Source of the DNA: UBA8337 sp937907245 | GTDB lineage: Bacteria > Pseudomonadota > Alphaproteobacteria > RS24 | Length of the DNA: 64,000 nt | Assembly (NCBI GenBank): GCA_965219485.1 | Contig: OZ244774.1 | Span: 434,001 to 498,000 of the forward strand | Direction of reading: 5' to 3' | Shown: positions 1 through 9,141 of the stretch, piece after piece | Position numbering within the stretch: position 1 is the first letter of the stretch | Layout: each line of letters begins with the position of its first letter | Notes under the pieces: generated by a model | Seen by the model: the letters and a program-made list of their open reading frames with translations, nothing else | Database searches by the model: none | What the model was told of the DNA's origin: nothing | Program-made: the position numbers and the translations under genes

Positions 1-396
1 GCCGCGTTCGCCGTAAAACATCTCGTCCGTAATCGGGTTGTAAATCATGCCTGAAACCAAAGTACCATCGCGCTCTAGCGCCACAGAAATGGCGAAATGC
101 GGCAAGCCGTGCATGAAGTTCGTGGTGCCGTCGAGCGGGTCAATAATCCAGCGGTGGGTTTTATCCGCTCCCTCAATTTTGCCTTTTTCTTCCAGCAAGA
201 AGCCATAGCCGGGACGTGCCTCGGAAAGCTCTTCGAATAGAATTTTCTCGGCTTTTAGATCGGCATTGGTAACGAAATCGCCGGGGCCTTTTTTGGAAAC
301 TTGTAGATTTTCAATTTCGCCGAAGTCGCGGCGTAGCGCGCGGCCAGCCTTTTCGACGGCGCCGCGCATAACATTCATAATGGGGGACTGTGCCAT
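1..396 (-). CDS. suhB: Inositol monophosphatase family protein, 3' part cut by window edge
   Basis: The first 132 codons of an inositol-1-monophosphatase (SuhB/IMPase) gene read leftwards from an ATG at 396 and run off the window. Seen near the cut end is the metal-binding motif WIIDPLDGTTNF, followed by HFAISVAL, which is the diagnostic second motif of this family. The enzyme hydrolyses myo-inositol phosphates with Mg2+; SuhB also has a role in rRNA transcription in enterobacteria. The start lies one base after the efp stop, so it is the last visible gene of the fabI-aroC-thiE-efp run. Family call is firm; the exact substrate is not. Confidence 0.9.
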   Translation of the reverse strand, partial: MAQSPIMNVMRGAVEKAGRALRRDFGEIENLQVSKKGPGDFVTNADLKAEKILFEELSEARPGYGFLLEEKGKIEGADKTHRWIIDPLDGTTNFMHGLPHFAISVALERDGTLVSGMIYNPITDEMFYGERG

Positions 397-397
397 A

Positions 398-961
398 TTA
401 CTCGGCTCGCTTCAGATAAGTGACTTCATTTGTATCGACGATAATATTATCTCCGACGGCTAAAAACGGCGGCACCATCACCCGCACGCCATTATTGCAA
501 ATGGCTGGTTTGTTTGAGGAGGCGGCAGTTTGCCCCTTTACCACGGGCTCGGTTTCGGTAATTTCGAGCGTCACTTGGTCGGGCAGTCGCACGCCAATCG
601 GCTTGCCTTCATGGCTTTCAACGACGACCATCATGCCGTCTTGTAAAAACGCGGCCCGCTCCCCCACAAATTCAGCTTGTAGCTCAATCTGCTCGTAGCT
701 CGTTGTATCCATGAAGGCCAACATGCCATCCGACTCGTAGAGGAATTGGTAATCGGTTTGCTCTAGGCGCACGCGTTCGACTTTATCGGCTGAACGAAAG
801 CGCTCATTAAGCTTCGAGCCATTGACCAAGTTTTTCAACTCGACTTGCGCGAAAGCCCCACCTTTGCCAGGCTTTACGTGTTGCAATTTCACTGCCACCC
901 ATAGCTCTGTATTGTGCTGGATAACATTTCCGGGACGAATTTCATTGCCATTAATTTTCAT
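398..961 (-). CDS. efp: Translation elongation factor P
   Basis: A 187-residue elongation factor P, which binds between the P and E sites of the ribosome and rescues stalling at proline runs. The N-terminal KOW-like domain begins MKINGNEIRPGNVI, and the loop KPGKGGAF carries the lysine (K33) that is beta-lysylated in many bacteria. The OB domains follow, ending in the usual signature VPPFLAVGDNIIVDT. An upstream GTG-type start would add 18 residues with no family resemblance, so the ATG at 961 is chosen. It lies between thiE and suhB on the same strand. Confidence 0.96.
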   Translation of the reverse strand: MKINGNEIRPGNVIQHNTELWVAVKLQHVKPGKGGAFAQVELKNLVNGSKLNERFRSADKVERVRLEQTDYQFLYESDGMLAFMDTTSYEQIELQAEFVGERAAFLQDGMMVVVESHEGKPIGVRLPDQVTLEITETEPVVKGQTAASSNKPAICNNGVRVMVPPFLAVGDNIIVDTNEVTYLKRAE

Positions 962-1054
962 GCGACTTGCCTTTGTTGAACCATGGTGAGGGTTGGATAG
1001 CATGGCAGCCCCCATGCGGCAAAATCATTTATCGGATTTTGGCACCCGCCGAAA

Positions 1055-1723
1055 TTATTCTTCAGACGGCAATGTGTCTTCTAGTCGATTGAACAGCGAG
1101 GCGAATAGTTTATTGAAAGTCACCACACCCGCTTCTGGCCCACCCGGATGTTGCCAGACGCCACTGGAGGCTGCGATAAAATCAGCGCCAGCCATAATCA
1201 GCGGCTCGGCGTTTTTCGGCGTAATACCGCCGATGGCAACGCAAGGTGGCTGCATCATTTCTTGCCACCAGGTTAAAATATTCGCCGGCGCGGTGGTTTT
1301 GGCGGCTTTGGTTTGGGTTTCGTAAAACGCACCAAAAGCGACATAATCGGCGCCAGCTTCGCCAGCTAACATGGCCATATGGCGTGAGTTATGACAGGTG
1401 ATGCCAATGATTTTATCGTCGCCCAAAAGCGCGCGCGCTTGCCCATAGTCCATATCGTCTTGGCCCAGGTGGACGCCGTCGCAATCTAGCTGTTTGGCTA
1501 AATCGGCGCGGTCGTTCAAAATAAACGCCACATCATGCGCATGGGCTATCGGCATTAAGGTTTGGGTGGCAACGATTATTTCGTCGTCGCTGGCTGGCTT
1601 TAGGCGCAATTGCAAACTGGCCACATCGCCCGCCACTAGGGTCGCGTCTAAAAGCGGCGCGAAACTATCGAGATCGATTTTTGGCGGCGTAATTAGATAA
1701 AGCCTCGTTGCCGGACGGGTCAT
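1055..1723 (-). CDS. thiE: Thiamine phosphate synthase
   Basis: A 222-residue TIM-barrel protein of the ThiE family, which joins HMP pyrophosphate and thiazole phosphate to thiamine phosphate in the cytoplasm. The family signatures are FILNDRADLA (pyrophosphate/Mg2+ region, about residue 70), DGVHLGQDD (about 81-89) and VAIGGITPKNA near the C-terminus. It sits 31 bases downstream of aroC and before efp; no other thiamine gene is adjacent and no TPP riboswitch is visible upstream. The C-terminal tail of about 15 residues is unconserved. The call is firm, although TenI-type paralogues look alike. Confidence 0.88.
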   Translation of the reverse strand: MTRPATRLYLITPPKIDLDSFAPLLDATLVAGDVASLQLRLKPASDDEIIVATQTLMPIAHAHDVAFILNDRADLAKQLDCDGVHLGQDDMDYGQARALLGDDKIIGITCHNSRHMAMLAGEAGADYVAFGAFYETQTKAAKTTAPANILTWWQEMMQPPCVAIGGITPKNAEPLIMAGADFIAASSGVWQHPGGPEAGVVTFNKLFASLFNRLEDTLPSEE

Positions 1724-1754
1724 AGGGGTTCCATAAGTTGGAGGAGAGAGTTGG

Positions 1755-2861
1755 CTATTTGCCGCTCTCGGGAAGGTTCATCGAATTGCCCATAAGCTGG
1801 CCAAGATGGCGCATTTTATGGTCGGCCAAAACGCAAGCCATCATCGCTTCGCCAACGGGCACAGCGCGAATGCCCACGCAAGGGTCGTGGCGACCTTTGG
1901 TGATAATTTCGGTTTCTTGCCCCTCAACATCCACGGTTTTGCGCGGTGTTAAAATGGAGGAGGTCGGCTTCACGGCAAAGCGCACGCGAATGTCTTGGCC
2001 GGTAGAAATACCGCCCAAAATACCGCCCGCATGATTGCTATCAAAACCCGCTTGGCTCATTTCATCGGCATTGGCTTCGCCAGATAGCGCGGCGGCGTCG
2101 AACCCTTCGCCAATCTCCACGCCTTTTACGGCGTTAATGCTCATCATGGCGGCGGCTAAATCGGCATCCAGTTTGCCGTAAACGGGCGCGCCCCATCCAA
2201 CAGGCACGCCGCTGGCGACCACTTCGATAATCGCTCCGCAGCTCGAGCCGGCTTTGCGCACGCCATCGAGATAGCTTTCCCATTGGCTGGCGGCTTCGGC
2301 ATCGGGGCACCAGAAGGGATTATTTTCAACTTCATCCCAGTTCCAATTGTCGCGATTAATTTTATGCGGGCCCATTTGCACCAAAGCGCCACGAATGGTG
2401 ACGCCGCTTAAAACTTGGCGCGCAACAGCAGAGGCGGCCACGCGGGCAGCCGTCTCGCGCGCCGAGGAGCGCCCGCCGCCGCGATAATCGCGAATGCCGT
2501 ATTTTTCCATATAGGTGAAGTCGGCATGGCCCGGGCGATATTTGTCTTTAATGTCGCCATAGTCCTTCGACCGCTGGTCGGTGTTCTCAATCAATAGCTG
2601 AATGGGCGTGCCCGTGGTTACTTGCTCACCGGTTTCGGGGTCTTGGAAAACACCGGATAGAATTTTTACCGCATCGGCTTCTTGTCGCTGGGTGGTGAAG
2701 CGATTTTGACCTGGTTTGCGTTTGTCGAGATAGGTTTGAATATCCGCTTCGGTTAGGGGCAGGCGCGCGGGAGCGCCGTCGATGACGCAGCCTAAAGCTG
2801 GCCCATGGCTTTCGCCCCAGGTGGTAACACGGAATAAATGACCAAAACTATTATGCGACAT
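1755..2861 (-). CDS. aroC: Chorismate synthase
   Basis: A 368-residue chorismate synthase, the last shikimate-pathway enzyme; it converts 5-enolpyruvylshikimate-3-phosphate to chorismate with reduced FMN. Seen are the N-terminal signature GESHGPALGCVIDG, the second signature YRPGHADFTYMEKYGIRDYR with the GGGRSSARETAARVAAGA-like stretch after it, and the third signature around RFAVKPTSSI. Length is normal. The start is 10 bases after the fabI stop, so the two are probably cotranscribed, a pairing known in other alphaproteobacteria. Confidence 0.97.
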   Translation of the reverse strand: MSHNSFGHLFRVTTWGESHGPALGCVIDGAPARLPLTEADIQTYLDKRKPGQNRFTTQRQEADAVKILSGVFQDPETGEQVTTGTPIQLLIENTDQRSKDYGDIKDKYRPGHADFTYMEKYGIRDYRGGGRSSARETAARVAASAVARQVLSGVTIRGALVQMGPHKINRDNWNWDEVENNPFWCPDAEAASQWESYLDGVRKAGSSCGAIIEVVASGVPVGWGAPVYGKLDADLAAAMMSINAVKGVEIGEGFDAAALSGEANADEMSQAGFDSNHAGGILGGISTGQDIRVRFAVKPTSSILTPRKTVDVEGQETEIITKGRHDPCVGIRAVPVGEAMMACVLADHKMRHLGQLMGNSMNLPESGK

Positions 2862-2871
2862 GGGGTGCTTT

Positions 2872-3690
2872 CTATTCGCTTTGTTGGTTTTTCGCGTCTT
2901 TTAGTTCATCAAACGCGGACATGCCGATGGTGTTATAGCCCATGTCGACATAGTGAATTTCGCCCGATACGCCTTCCGACATATCGGAGAGTAAATAGAC
3001 CGCCGAGCGGCCGACTTGTTCTTGCGTCACATTGCGGCGCATTGGCGCGTTGGCTTCGTTCCATTTTAGCATTTCGCGGAAATCGCCAATACCAGCCGCC
3101 GCCAAAGTGCGAATAGGGCCAGCCGAGATAGAGTTCACGCGAATGCCTTTGGGCCCCAAATCAGACGCCAAATAGCGCACCGAGGCCTCGAGAGCCGCTT
3201 TGGCCACGCCCATAACATTGTAATGCGGGATGACTTTTGCCGCGCCATAATAAGACAGCGTCAGCATAGAGCCGCCTTCGCCCATCATTTTTTCGGCACG
3301 ACAGGCCACGGCCGTAAAGCTATAGCAGCTAATGTTCAGCGCTTTATCGAAGGCTTGCGAGGAGGTGTCGACGTAGCGACCCATCAGCTCTTCTTTGCCC
3401 GCAAAAGCGATGGCGTGGACAACGAAGTCTAATTTGCCCCATTTGGCTTCCAGCTTTTCGAACAAAGCATCCAGGCTGGCTTCATCGGTAACATCGCAAG
3501 GCTCGATGAAATCAGAGCCCACGCTCTCGGCCAAAGGCTGGACGCGGCGTTGCAAAACTTCGCCCTGATAGGTGAAGGCCAATTCGGCGCCAGCATCGGC
3601 ACAAGCTTGTGCGATACCCCATGCGATTGAGTTTTTATTGGCGACGCCCATAATTAGGCCTCGTTTTCCTTGCATTAGTTTCTGGCTCAT
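2872..3690 (-). CDS. fabI: Enoyl-[acyl-carrier-protein] reductase (NADH)
   Basis: A 272-residue FabI, the short-chain-dehydrogenase-type reductase that finishes each round of fatty acid synthesis and is the target of triclosan. It starts with the family form of the nucleotide fold, GLIMGVANKNSIAWGIA, and has catalytic Y157 and K164 (Y-x6-K) in HYNVMGVAKAALE, matching Y156/K163 of E. coli. It heads the fabI-aroC-thiE-efp-suhB run; 85 bases separate it from the Sel1 gene upstream, enough for its own promoter. Confidence 0.97.
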   Translation of the reverse strand: MSQKLMQGKRGLIMGVANKNSIAWGIAQACADAGAELAFTYQGEVLQRRVQPLAESVGSDFIEPCDVTDEASLDALFEKLEAKWGKLDFVVHAIAFAGKEELMGRYVDTSSQAFDKALNISCYSFTAVACRAEKMMGEGGSMLTLSYYGAAKVIPHYNVMGVAKAALEASVRYLASDLGPKGIRVNSISAGPIRTLAAAGIGDFREMLKWNEANAPMRRNVTQEQVGRSAVYLLSDMSEGVSGEIHYVDMGYNTIGMSAFDELKDAKNQQSE

Positions 3691-3775
3691 CGTGTTCTCA
3701 CTGGAATGATTAAGATGCTCTATCTATAAACTGCCCCGCCGCAAAAGCCTAGAGCGTGGCAGATATTTTCGCGGG

Positions 3776-4282
3776 CTATTGATTGTTGGGGTGATTGTTG
3801 GGGTGATAGTTGGGGGTTAGGCTGATTTCAAGCCGGCGTAAGCGTTCTATCGCGGGAGCATAGCCACCTTCGGCAGAACGCTTGAGCCAGAACAAGCCTT
3901 GTTTTGCATCATAAGCCAGCCTATCAGCGCTAATTTTGCCTTTGGGCGTGCCAGAGAAATACATCATCGCCAAATTCATTTGCGCGGGCGCAAAACCAAG
4001 GCGGGCGGCTTTTGTGTAATAGTCGCGGGCTGTCTCGGCATTTTTGGCCACCCCTAGGCCGTTTCGGTATAAATGGCCGATATTGCGCATGGCGGCAGGG
4101 TCGGTTTGTTCAGCCAAAATAGACCATTGGCTCAGCGCAGTCTGATAGTCTCCCGCATCATAGGCGGCCGTGGCGGCGTTGAAAACTTGCGCTCTTTCGA
4201 GCCCATTTAGCGGCGTCGTGCAAGCCGACAGCGCGGCGCCGGTGAGCGATAAAAATATCAGTAATTTGCATGCGTGAGACAT
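3776..4282 (-). CDS. Sel1-repeat lipoprotein
   Basis: A 168-residue protein with a lipoprotein signal peptide (hydrophobic residues 6-19, lipobox LSAC with Cys21) and two or three Sel1-type helical repeats, seen as NIGHLYRNGLGV and NLAMMYFSGTP followed by alanine- and glycine-rich helices. Such proteins are scaffolds in the cell envelope; the partner is unknown. The C-terminus ends in NYHPNNHPNNQ, which is encoded by a 12-base tandem repeat at the gene end. It is divergent from pdxH with only 42 bases between the starts. Confidence 0.8.
   Translation of the reverse strand: MSHACKLLIFLSLTGAALSACTTPLNGLERAQVFNAATAAYDAGDYQTALSQWSILAEQTDPAAMRNIGHLYRNGLGVAKNAETARDYYTKAARLGFAPAQMNLAMMYFSGTPKGKISADRLAYDAKQGLFWLKRSAEGGYAPAIERLRRLEISLTPNYHPNNHPNNQ
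3782..3817. repeat. 12-base tandem repeat at the end of the Sel1 gene
   Basis: Two identical units attgttggggtg and a third diverged unit (atagttgggggt) lie just inside the stop codon of the minus-strand gene and encode the C-terminal Y-H-P-N-N tract. It is one of seven gene-end repeats in this window. Confidence 0.85.
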
Positions 4283-4324
4283 GAGGCTATATATAAATCA
4301 ACCCAAGCGATAAAGGAACGCCCC

Positions 4325-4951
4325 ATGAGCCATGCGCGTATTTTTGATATTTCAGACCCAAGCCAATTGCCGCGCCAGCCGATGGAGGTGTTCGACGATT
4401 GGCTGAACGAAGCTGGCGCCAGTGAACCCAATGACCCGAACGCTATGTCTTTGGCCACGGTGTCGGGCGAGGGTATGCCGAATGTGCGGATGGTTTTGTT
4501 GAAAGGCCATGATGCGCGCGGACTGGTGTTTTATACAAATTTGGAAAGCCGCAAAGGGGATGAGCTGATACAAGCGCCCAAAGCTGCTTTATGTTTTCAT
4601 TGGAAAAGCCTACACCGCCAAGTACGAGTGCAAGGTTTGGTGAGCGCGGTGGAGGATGCGGAGGCCGATGCTTATTTCAACTCGCGCGGTCGCCAAAGCC
4701 GTTTGGGGGCCTGGGCCTCGATACAATCACGTCCGTTGGCCTCGCGAGCTGAATTGGAAGCAGCCTATGCGGCGGTGGAAAAGAAATATCCGGGCGAAGA
4801 TATTCCGCGCCCGCCGCATTGGTCGGGGCGGCGCGTTACGCCTTTACGCTTTGAGTTTTGGCAAGATGGCGACCATCGCCTGCATGACCGTTTGGTCTAT
4901 AGCCGCACCGATGAGACGGCTGATTGGACGACCCAAAGGCTTTACCCATAG
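4325..4951 (+). CDS. pdxH: Pyridoxamine 5'-phosphate oxidase
   Basis: A 208-residue FMN enzyme that oxidises pyridoxine or pyridoxamine 5'-phosphate to pyridoxal phosphate. Family features are NVRMVLLKG, GLVFYTNLESRKG, QVRVQGLV, ASIQSRPL and the C-terminal signature FEFWQDGDHRLHDR; it ends in WTTQRLYP, as PdxH proteins do. The ATG at 4325 has AAGGA 8 bases upstream and starts MSHARIF; the longer reading from 4274 would overlap the divergent Sel1 gene. The CDF exporter follows after 31 bases. Confidence 0.96.
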   Translation: MSHARIFDISDPSQLPRQPMEVFDDWLNEAGASEPNDPNAMSLATVSGEGMPNVRMVLLKGHDARGLVFYTNLESRKGDELIQAPKAALCFHWKSLHRQVRVQGLVSAVEDAEADAYFNSRGRQSRLGAWASIQSRPLASRAELEAAYAAVEKKYPGEDIPRPPHWSGRRVTPLRFEFWQDGDHRLHDRLVYSRTDETADWTTQRLYP

Positions 4952-4982
4952 AACCAAAAGGCTGGATGCGGTAAGACAGGCT

Positions 4983-5933
4983 ATGAAACATAATCACGAG
5001 ACACCCCCCGACCCTAGTTTGCACCATGACCCCTTGGCTTTGGAGCCGGGAAAGCGCGTGCAAGGCGCAGCGCTTTTAGCCATTTTGGTCGCCAGCGTGA
5101 TGATTGTGCTGAAGGGCGGCGCTTGGGTGCTAACCGGATCGGTAGCTTTATTGGGCTCGTTTCTCGATTCCATCATGGACTTATCGTTGTCGGTGATGAA
5201 TTTTTTTGCCATCCGCCACGCGCAAACCCCCGCCGATAAAGAACACCGTTTCGGCCATGGTAAAGCCGAAGCTTTGGCCGCGCTGGTACAAGGCGCCATG
5301 CTATCGCTTGCCGCTTTATTTTTGGTTTATGAATCGGCGAAGGCGTTTCGAAACCCGCAAGTTTTAAGCGAGACCAACATTGGGATTATCGTCATTGGCA
5401 TATCGATTGTGCTGACCTTCGGTTTGGTGGTGGTGCAACGCCGTGTTGCCAAAGCCACTCATTCGGTTGCGGTTCATGCCGATAGTGCGCATTACGCGGG
5501 CGACTTATATATAAATGTGGGCGTGCTTGGCGCTTTGGTGTTGTCGGGCCCTATGGGCTTTGTTTATGCCGACCCTGTGTTGGGTGTGTTTGTGGCTGGC
5601 CTTTTGGCCAGGAGCGCTTGGCAGGTTTTTACCGCCGCCGCCGACCAATTGATGGATAGTGAGCTGGAGGATGAAACGCGCGATAAAATCAAACAAATCA
5701 TTCTTTCGCATCCGGATGTTTTGGGCTTGCATGATTTGCGCACGCGCCGCGCTGGCTTGTCGAGTTTCATCCAATGCCATATCGAGTTGGACGGCTCGAT
5801 GACGCTCAACCAGGCGCATAAGATTTCAGATCAGGTAGAGGCCTCTGTAATGCGGGCGTTTCCTGGCGCCGAAGTTTTGGTGCATCAAGACCCCCAAGGC
5901 CACGAAGAGCTTACCGACCTGCAACAAAGCTAA
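4983..5933 (+). CDS. Cation diffusion facilitator (FieF/CDF family) exporter
   Basis: A 316-residue inner-membrane exporter for divalent metals (Zn, Fe or Mn), driven by proton exchange. Six membrane helices are expected. The binding-site aspartates are visible in FLDSIMD (D62, D66, like D45/D49 of FieF) and the second pair in SAHYAGD (H-x3-D). The C-terminal cytoplasmic metallochaperone-like domain follows from about residue 230, with LGLHDLRTRRAG. The ATG at 4983 gives a normal length; upstream codons in frame lie inside pdxH. Metal specificity cannot be read from sequence alone. Confidence 0.9.
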   Translation: MKHNHETPPDPSLHHDPLALEPGKRVQGAALLAILVASVMIVLKGGAWVLTGSVALLGSFLDSIMDLSLSVMNFFAIRHAQTPADKEHRFGHGKAEALAALVQGAMLSLAALFLVYESAKAFRNPQVLSETNIGIIVIGISIVLTFGLVVVQRRVAKATHSVAVHADSAHYAGDLYINVGVLGALVLSGPMGFVYADPVLGVFVAGLLARSAWQVFTAAADQLMDSELEDETRDKIKQIILSHPDVLGLHDLRTRRAGLSSFIQCHIELDGSMTLNQAHKISDQVEASVMRAFPGAEVLVHQDPQGHEELTDLQQS

Positions 5934-5953
5934 TTTTTAAACTCATTTTTAAG
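5930..5953. repeat. 12-base duplication joining two convergent stop codons
   Basis: The units ctaatttttaaa and ctcatttttaag (10 of 12 bases equal) lie side by side. The first holds the stop of the CDF exporter (5931-5933), the second the stop of the convergent amidase (5949-5951 on the minus strand). Confidence 0.7.
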
Positions 5954-7403
5954 AAAACGCAGGCGGAGCCGTAAAGCCATAACCGGCTTGCTCCAGCAAG
6001 CGCGCGACGCCAATCGGGGTTTTGTCTTCATAAGCCGGCCCGACGATTTGCATGCCCATAGGCAAACCAGAGCTATGTTGGGGCAAGGGCACGCTGGTGG
6101 CAGGCAAATTGCATACCGTGGCGACACCAGGCCAAACAATGTTTTCCATATAGTTTCGCGCCTCGCCATTGACCAAGAAGGGGCGGGCGTAAACATTTGG
6201 GTCTTGCGCGTGCGCCATAGCAGGCGAGGGCGAGACGGGGCACAGCAGCACGTCGACTTGCTCGAAATAGGCGCGCCATTTGGCAGCCAATTGCGCGCGA
6301 TGCTCGTCCCACATCAGCCAATCTTTATGCAGCAAACGAATGCCGCGAGCTTGCAACGTGGCGTAAGACATATCGTCTTCGCTGGCCGCATCGACGGTTT
6401 TTTGCATCCGCTGGTGAACGCTGTCTGAAAATCCGCGGCCCATGATGGGGTTCAGCAGAAGCGCGTAAATTTGTGTATTCCATGCCAAATCAAAATCGGG
6501 CTTTAGAGTTTTTACCTCGGCGCCCATTTTTTCTAGGGCTTTGCCGGCTGTTTCAATCGCGCTGGCCATTTCGGGGTCGACGGGGCAATAGCTGTCATCG
6601 GCCCAAATGCCAACACGCAGGCCGTGGGCGTTTTGAAACCTTGGCCCTTGCAAAGCTATCTGCATGGCTTGCGCCATGCTGCCATGGGTGCCGACGGTGG
6701 CATCAAGCAAGGTTTCTAAATCATCGACTGTTTTGGCCAAGGGCCCAACCACGGCTAAATCGCCTTCTGCGAGGGCGCCATGCACAGGCGGTACATGGCC
6801 AATTTGCGGCACTAAGCCGTGCGTTGGTTTGTGTCCGAATAGGCCACAATAATGCGCTGGAATGCGAATAGAGCCGCCGATATCGCTGCCGTATTCCATT
6901 GGTGTCAGGCCAGCCGAAAGGGCTGCCGCCGCGCCACCTGATGAGCCGCCGGGCGTATGCTCGAGGTTATAGGGATTGTTGGTGGTGCCATGCACATCGT
7001 TAAAACTCTGCCAATCGCCGCAAAAAATAGGCGTGTTGGTTTTGCCCATGATAATGGCGCCCGCGCTTTTCATTCGCTCGGTCACGAGGCTATCTTGGGT
7101 TGATATTTTGCCGGCAAAATTAGGCGCGCCGACATCGCAGGTTAGACCTTTGACTTCGAAGGCGTCTTTTAGGGTCATGGGTACGCCGTGCAAGGCCGCG
7201 AGGGGTTCGCCACGGGCTTGTTTTTCGTCGGCCTTTTTCGCGTCTGCGCTGGCCTCGTCAAAGCGGGTGGCAACGACGGCGTTGAGTGTAGGGTTGTGTT
7301 TTTCTATGCGAGTGATGAAATAAGTCAGAGCATCTTGGGCGGATATTTTTTTGGCTTTAATTTGCGCCGCGATGTCTTGTGCAGAAAGCGTATGTAAACT
7401 CAT
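5949..7403 (-). CDS. Amidase-signature family hydrolase
   Basis: A 484-residue amidase-signature enzyme. The Ser-cisSer-Lys triad is visible: K79 in PMTLKDAF, S154 in TPGGSSGGAAAALSAG, and nucleophile S178 in DIGGSIRIPA, the same numbering as GatA of S. aureus. No gatB or gatC is nearby and the C-terminal half does not look like GatA, so it is probably a free amidase acting on an unknown amide, carbamate or aryl acylamide. The start at 7403 has GGAG upstream. It is divergent from the DmdB-like ligase. Confidence 0.88.
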   Translation of the reverse strand: MSLHTLSAQDIAAQIKAKKISAQDALTYFITRIEKHNPTLNAVVATRFDEASADAKKADEKQARGEPLAALHGVPMTLKDAFEVKGLTCDVGAPNFAGKISTQDSLVTERMKSAGAIIMGKTNTPIFCGDWQSFNDVHGTTNNPYNLEHTPGGSSGGAAAALSAGLTPMEYGSDIGGSIRIPAHYCGLFGHKPTHGLVPQIGHVPPVHGALAEGDLAVVGPLAKTVDDLETLLDATVGTHGSMAQAMQIALQGPRFQNAHGLRVGIWADDSYCPVDPEMASAIETAGKALEKMGAEVKTLKPDFDLAWNTQIYALLLNPIMGRGFSDSVHQRMQKTVDAASEDDMSYATLQARGIRLLHKDWLMWDEHRAQLAAKWRAYFEQVDVLLCPVSPSPAMAHAQDPNVYARPFLVNGEARNYMENIVWPGVATVCNLPATSVPLPQHSSGLPMGMQIVGPAYEDKTPIGVARLLEQAGYGFTAPPAFS

Positions 7404-7495
7404 TTTTATATCTCCGTCCTATAGACATATGGCCCCAGTTTGGGCAATCTACGCCACAATGAACAGCGTCTGAGAAAGACGATAAGGAGGAATTT

Positions 7496-9139
7496 ATGTT
7501 CGGTCAAATGCAAGATGTACCCCTATTGATGAACCGTATTTTGGATCATGCGATGGTTAACCACGGCGAGCGCGAGATTGTTTCTCGTTTGGTTGAGGGC
7601 AATATTCACCGCGAGACTTATGCCGATGCGCATTTGCGCGCCCGCAAACTCAGCCAGGCCTTGCAAGGGCTTGGCATGGGGCAAGGCGATGTGATTGCTA
7701 CGCTGGCTTGGAACACGCACCGCCATATCGAAGCTTGGTATGGCATTACCGGTATTGGCGGGGTTTACCATACGCTGAACCCGCGTCTTTTCCCCGAGCA
7801 ATTGGTTTATATTATCAATCATGCGGAAGATAAATTAATCTTCACCGATTTGACCTTCGTGCCAATTCTCGAAGCCATTCAAGATCAGCTGACCCATGTG
7901 AAAGGCATCATCATTATGACCGATGCGGCCCACATGCCAGACACGAGCCTGACCCATGTGCATTGCTATGAAGACCTTATAGATAGCCAAAATGGCGATT
8001 TTAATTGGGTGGAAGTCGATGAGCGCGCGCCTTGCGGCATGTGCTACACATCTGGCACCACAGGTAATCCGAAAGGCGTTTGCTATACCCATCGCTCCAA
8101 CGTGTTACACACATTGGTTGGCAATTCAGCCGATGTGATGGGGCTGAAAAGCACCGATTCCATTATGCCGGTTGTGCCGATGTTCCATGCTAATGCTTGG
8201 GGCCTTGCGCTCAGCGCGCCAGCGGCGGGCTCGAAAATTGTAAACCCTGGCCCGAATATGGACGGCGAAAGCATCTATCAATTGTTGACCGATGAAGCCG
8301 TGACTTTCACCGCTGCCGTGCCAACTGTTTGGCTGATGTTGCTGCAACATATGGAAGCCAATAATCTCAAATTGCCAGTGCTGAAAGATGTGACCATTGG
8401 TGGCTCTGCGGTGCCACGCGTCATGCTCGAAAAATTTGAGCGCGATTATGAGGTTTCCGTGAAACATGCTTGGGGCATGACAGAATTGTCTCCGCTGGGC
8501 ACCATTGCGAGCTTCAAATCAGGCATGGAAAACATGACCTTTGATGAACAGATGGACATTAAAGTGAAACAAGGCCGCGCGCCTTTCGGTGTGGAAATGA
8601 AAATCACCGATGATGAGGGCAAAGAATTGCCGCGCGATGGCGTGGCTTTTGGTCACCTAATGGTTCGTGGGCCATTTATTGTCGGCGAATATATTAAAGG
8701 CGATGGCGGCAATATTTTGGATGAGAACGGTTTCTTTGATACAGGCGATGTGGCCACGATCGACCCGCTTGGCTTTATGCAAATTACCGACCGTGCCAAA
8801 GACGTTATCAAATCAGGGGGCGAATGGATTTCGTCTATCGAGATTGAAAACGTAGCAGTGGCACATGAAAGCGTTATGGAAGCGGCGGTTATTGGCTTGG
8901 CGCATCCAAAATGGGATGAGCGTCCTTTGCTTATCATCGTGAAAAACGAGGGTGCCGATGTGAGCAAAGAAGAAATTCTGAGCTTCCTCGACGGCAAAAT
9001 TGCCAAATGGTGGATGCCAGATGATGTGGCTTTCGTGGATGAAATTCCGCATACCGCAACGGGCAAAATTCAAAAACTAACTCTGCGGTCGCAATTTGCC
9101 GATTATAAATTGCCAACTGCAGATAGCGCGGCGGAATAG
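7496..9139 (+). CDS. Acyl-CoA ligase, DmdB-like (methylmercaptopropionate-CoA ligase type)
   Basis: A 547-residue AMP-forming CoA ligase. The P-loop is YTSGTTGNPKGV (about 184-195), and the C-terminal catalytic lysine lies in TATGKIQK (K524 by my count). The N-terminus (MFGQMQDVPLL), the stretch LNPRLFPEQLVYIINHAED and FHANAWG with H231 and W235 fit what I recall of Ruegeria DmdB, the ligase that activates 3-methylmercaptopropionate from DMSP demethylation. Many medium-chain fatty acid ligases share this architecture, so the substrate is inference. A strong ribosome site (AAGGAGGA) precedes the ATG. DUF1499 follows after two bases. Confidence 0.85.
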   Translation: MFGQMQDVPLLMNRILDHAMVNHGEREIVSRLVEGNIHRETYADAHLRARKLSQALQGLGMGQGDVIATLAWNTHRHIEAWYGITGIGGVYHTLNPRLFPEQLVYIINHAEDKLIFTDLTFVPILEAIQDQLTHVKGIIIMTDAAHMPDTSLTHVHCYEDLIDSQNGDFNWVEVDERAPCGMCYTSGTTGNPKGVCYTHRSNVLHTLVGNSADVMGLKSTDSIMPVVPMFHANAWGLALSAPAAGSKIVNPGPNMDGESIYQLLTDEAVTFTAAVPTVWLMLLQHMEANNLKLPVLKDVTIGGSAVPRVMLEKFERDYEVSVKHAWGMTELSPLGTIASFKSGMENMTFDEQMDIKVKQGRAPFGVEMKITDDEGKELPRDGVAFGHLMVRGPFIVGEYIKGDGGNILDENGFFDTGDVATIDPLGFMQITDRAKDVIKSGGEWISSIEIENVAVAHESVMEAAVIGLAHPKWDERPLLIIVKNEGADVSKEEILSFLDGKIAKWWMPDDVAFVDEIPHTATGKIQKLTLRSQFADYKLPTADSAAE

Positions 9140-9141
9140 AT

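Noticed and set aside
4656..4982. Long 5' extension of the CDF exporter reading frame
   Set aside because: It lies within pdxH in another frame; family likeness starts only after the ATG at 4983.
5949..7403. Glutamyl-tRNA(Gln) amidotransferase subunit A
   Set aside because: The triad matches, but no gatB or gatC is near and the C-terminal half lacks GatA likeness; called a general amidase.
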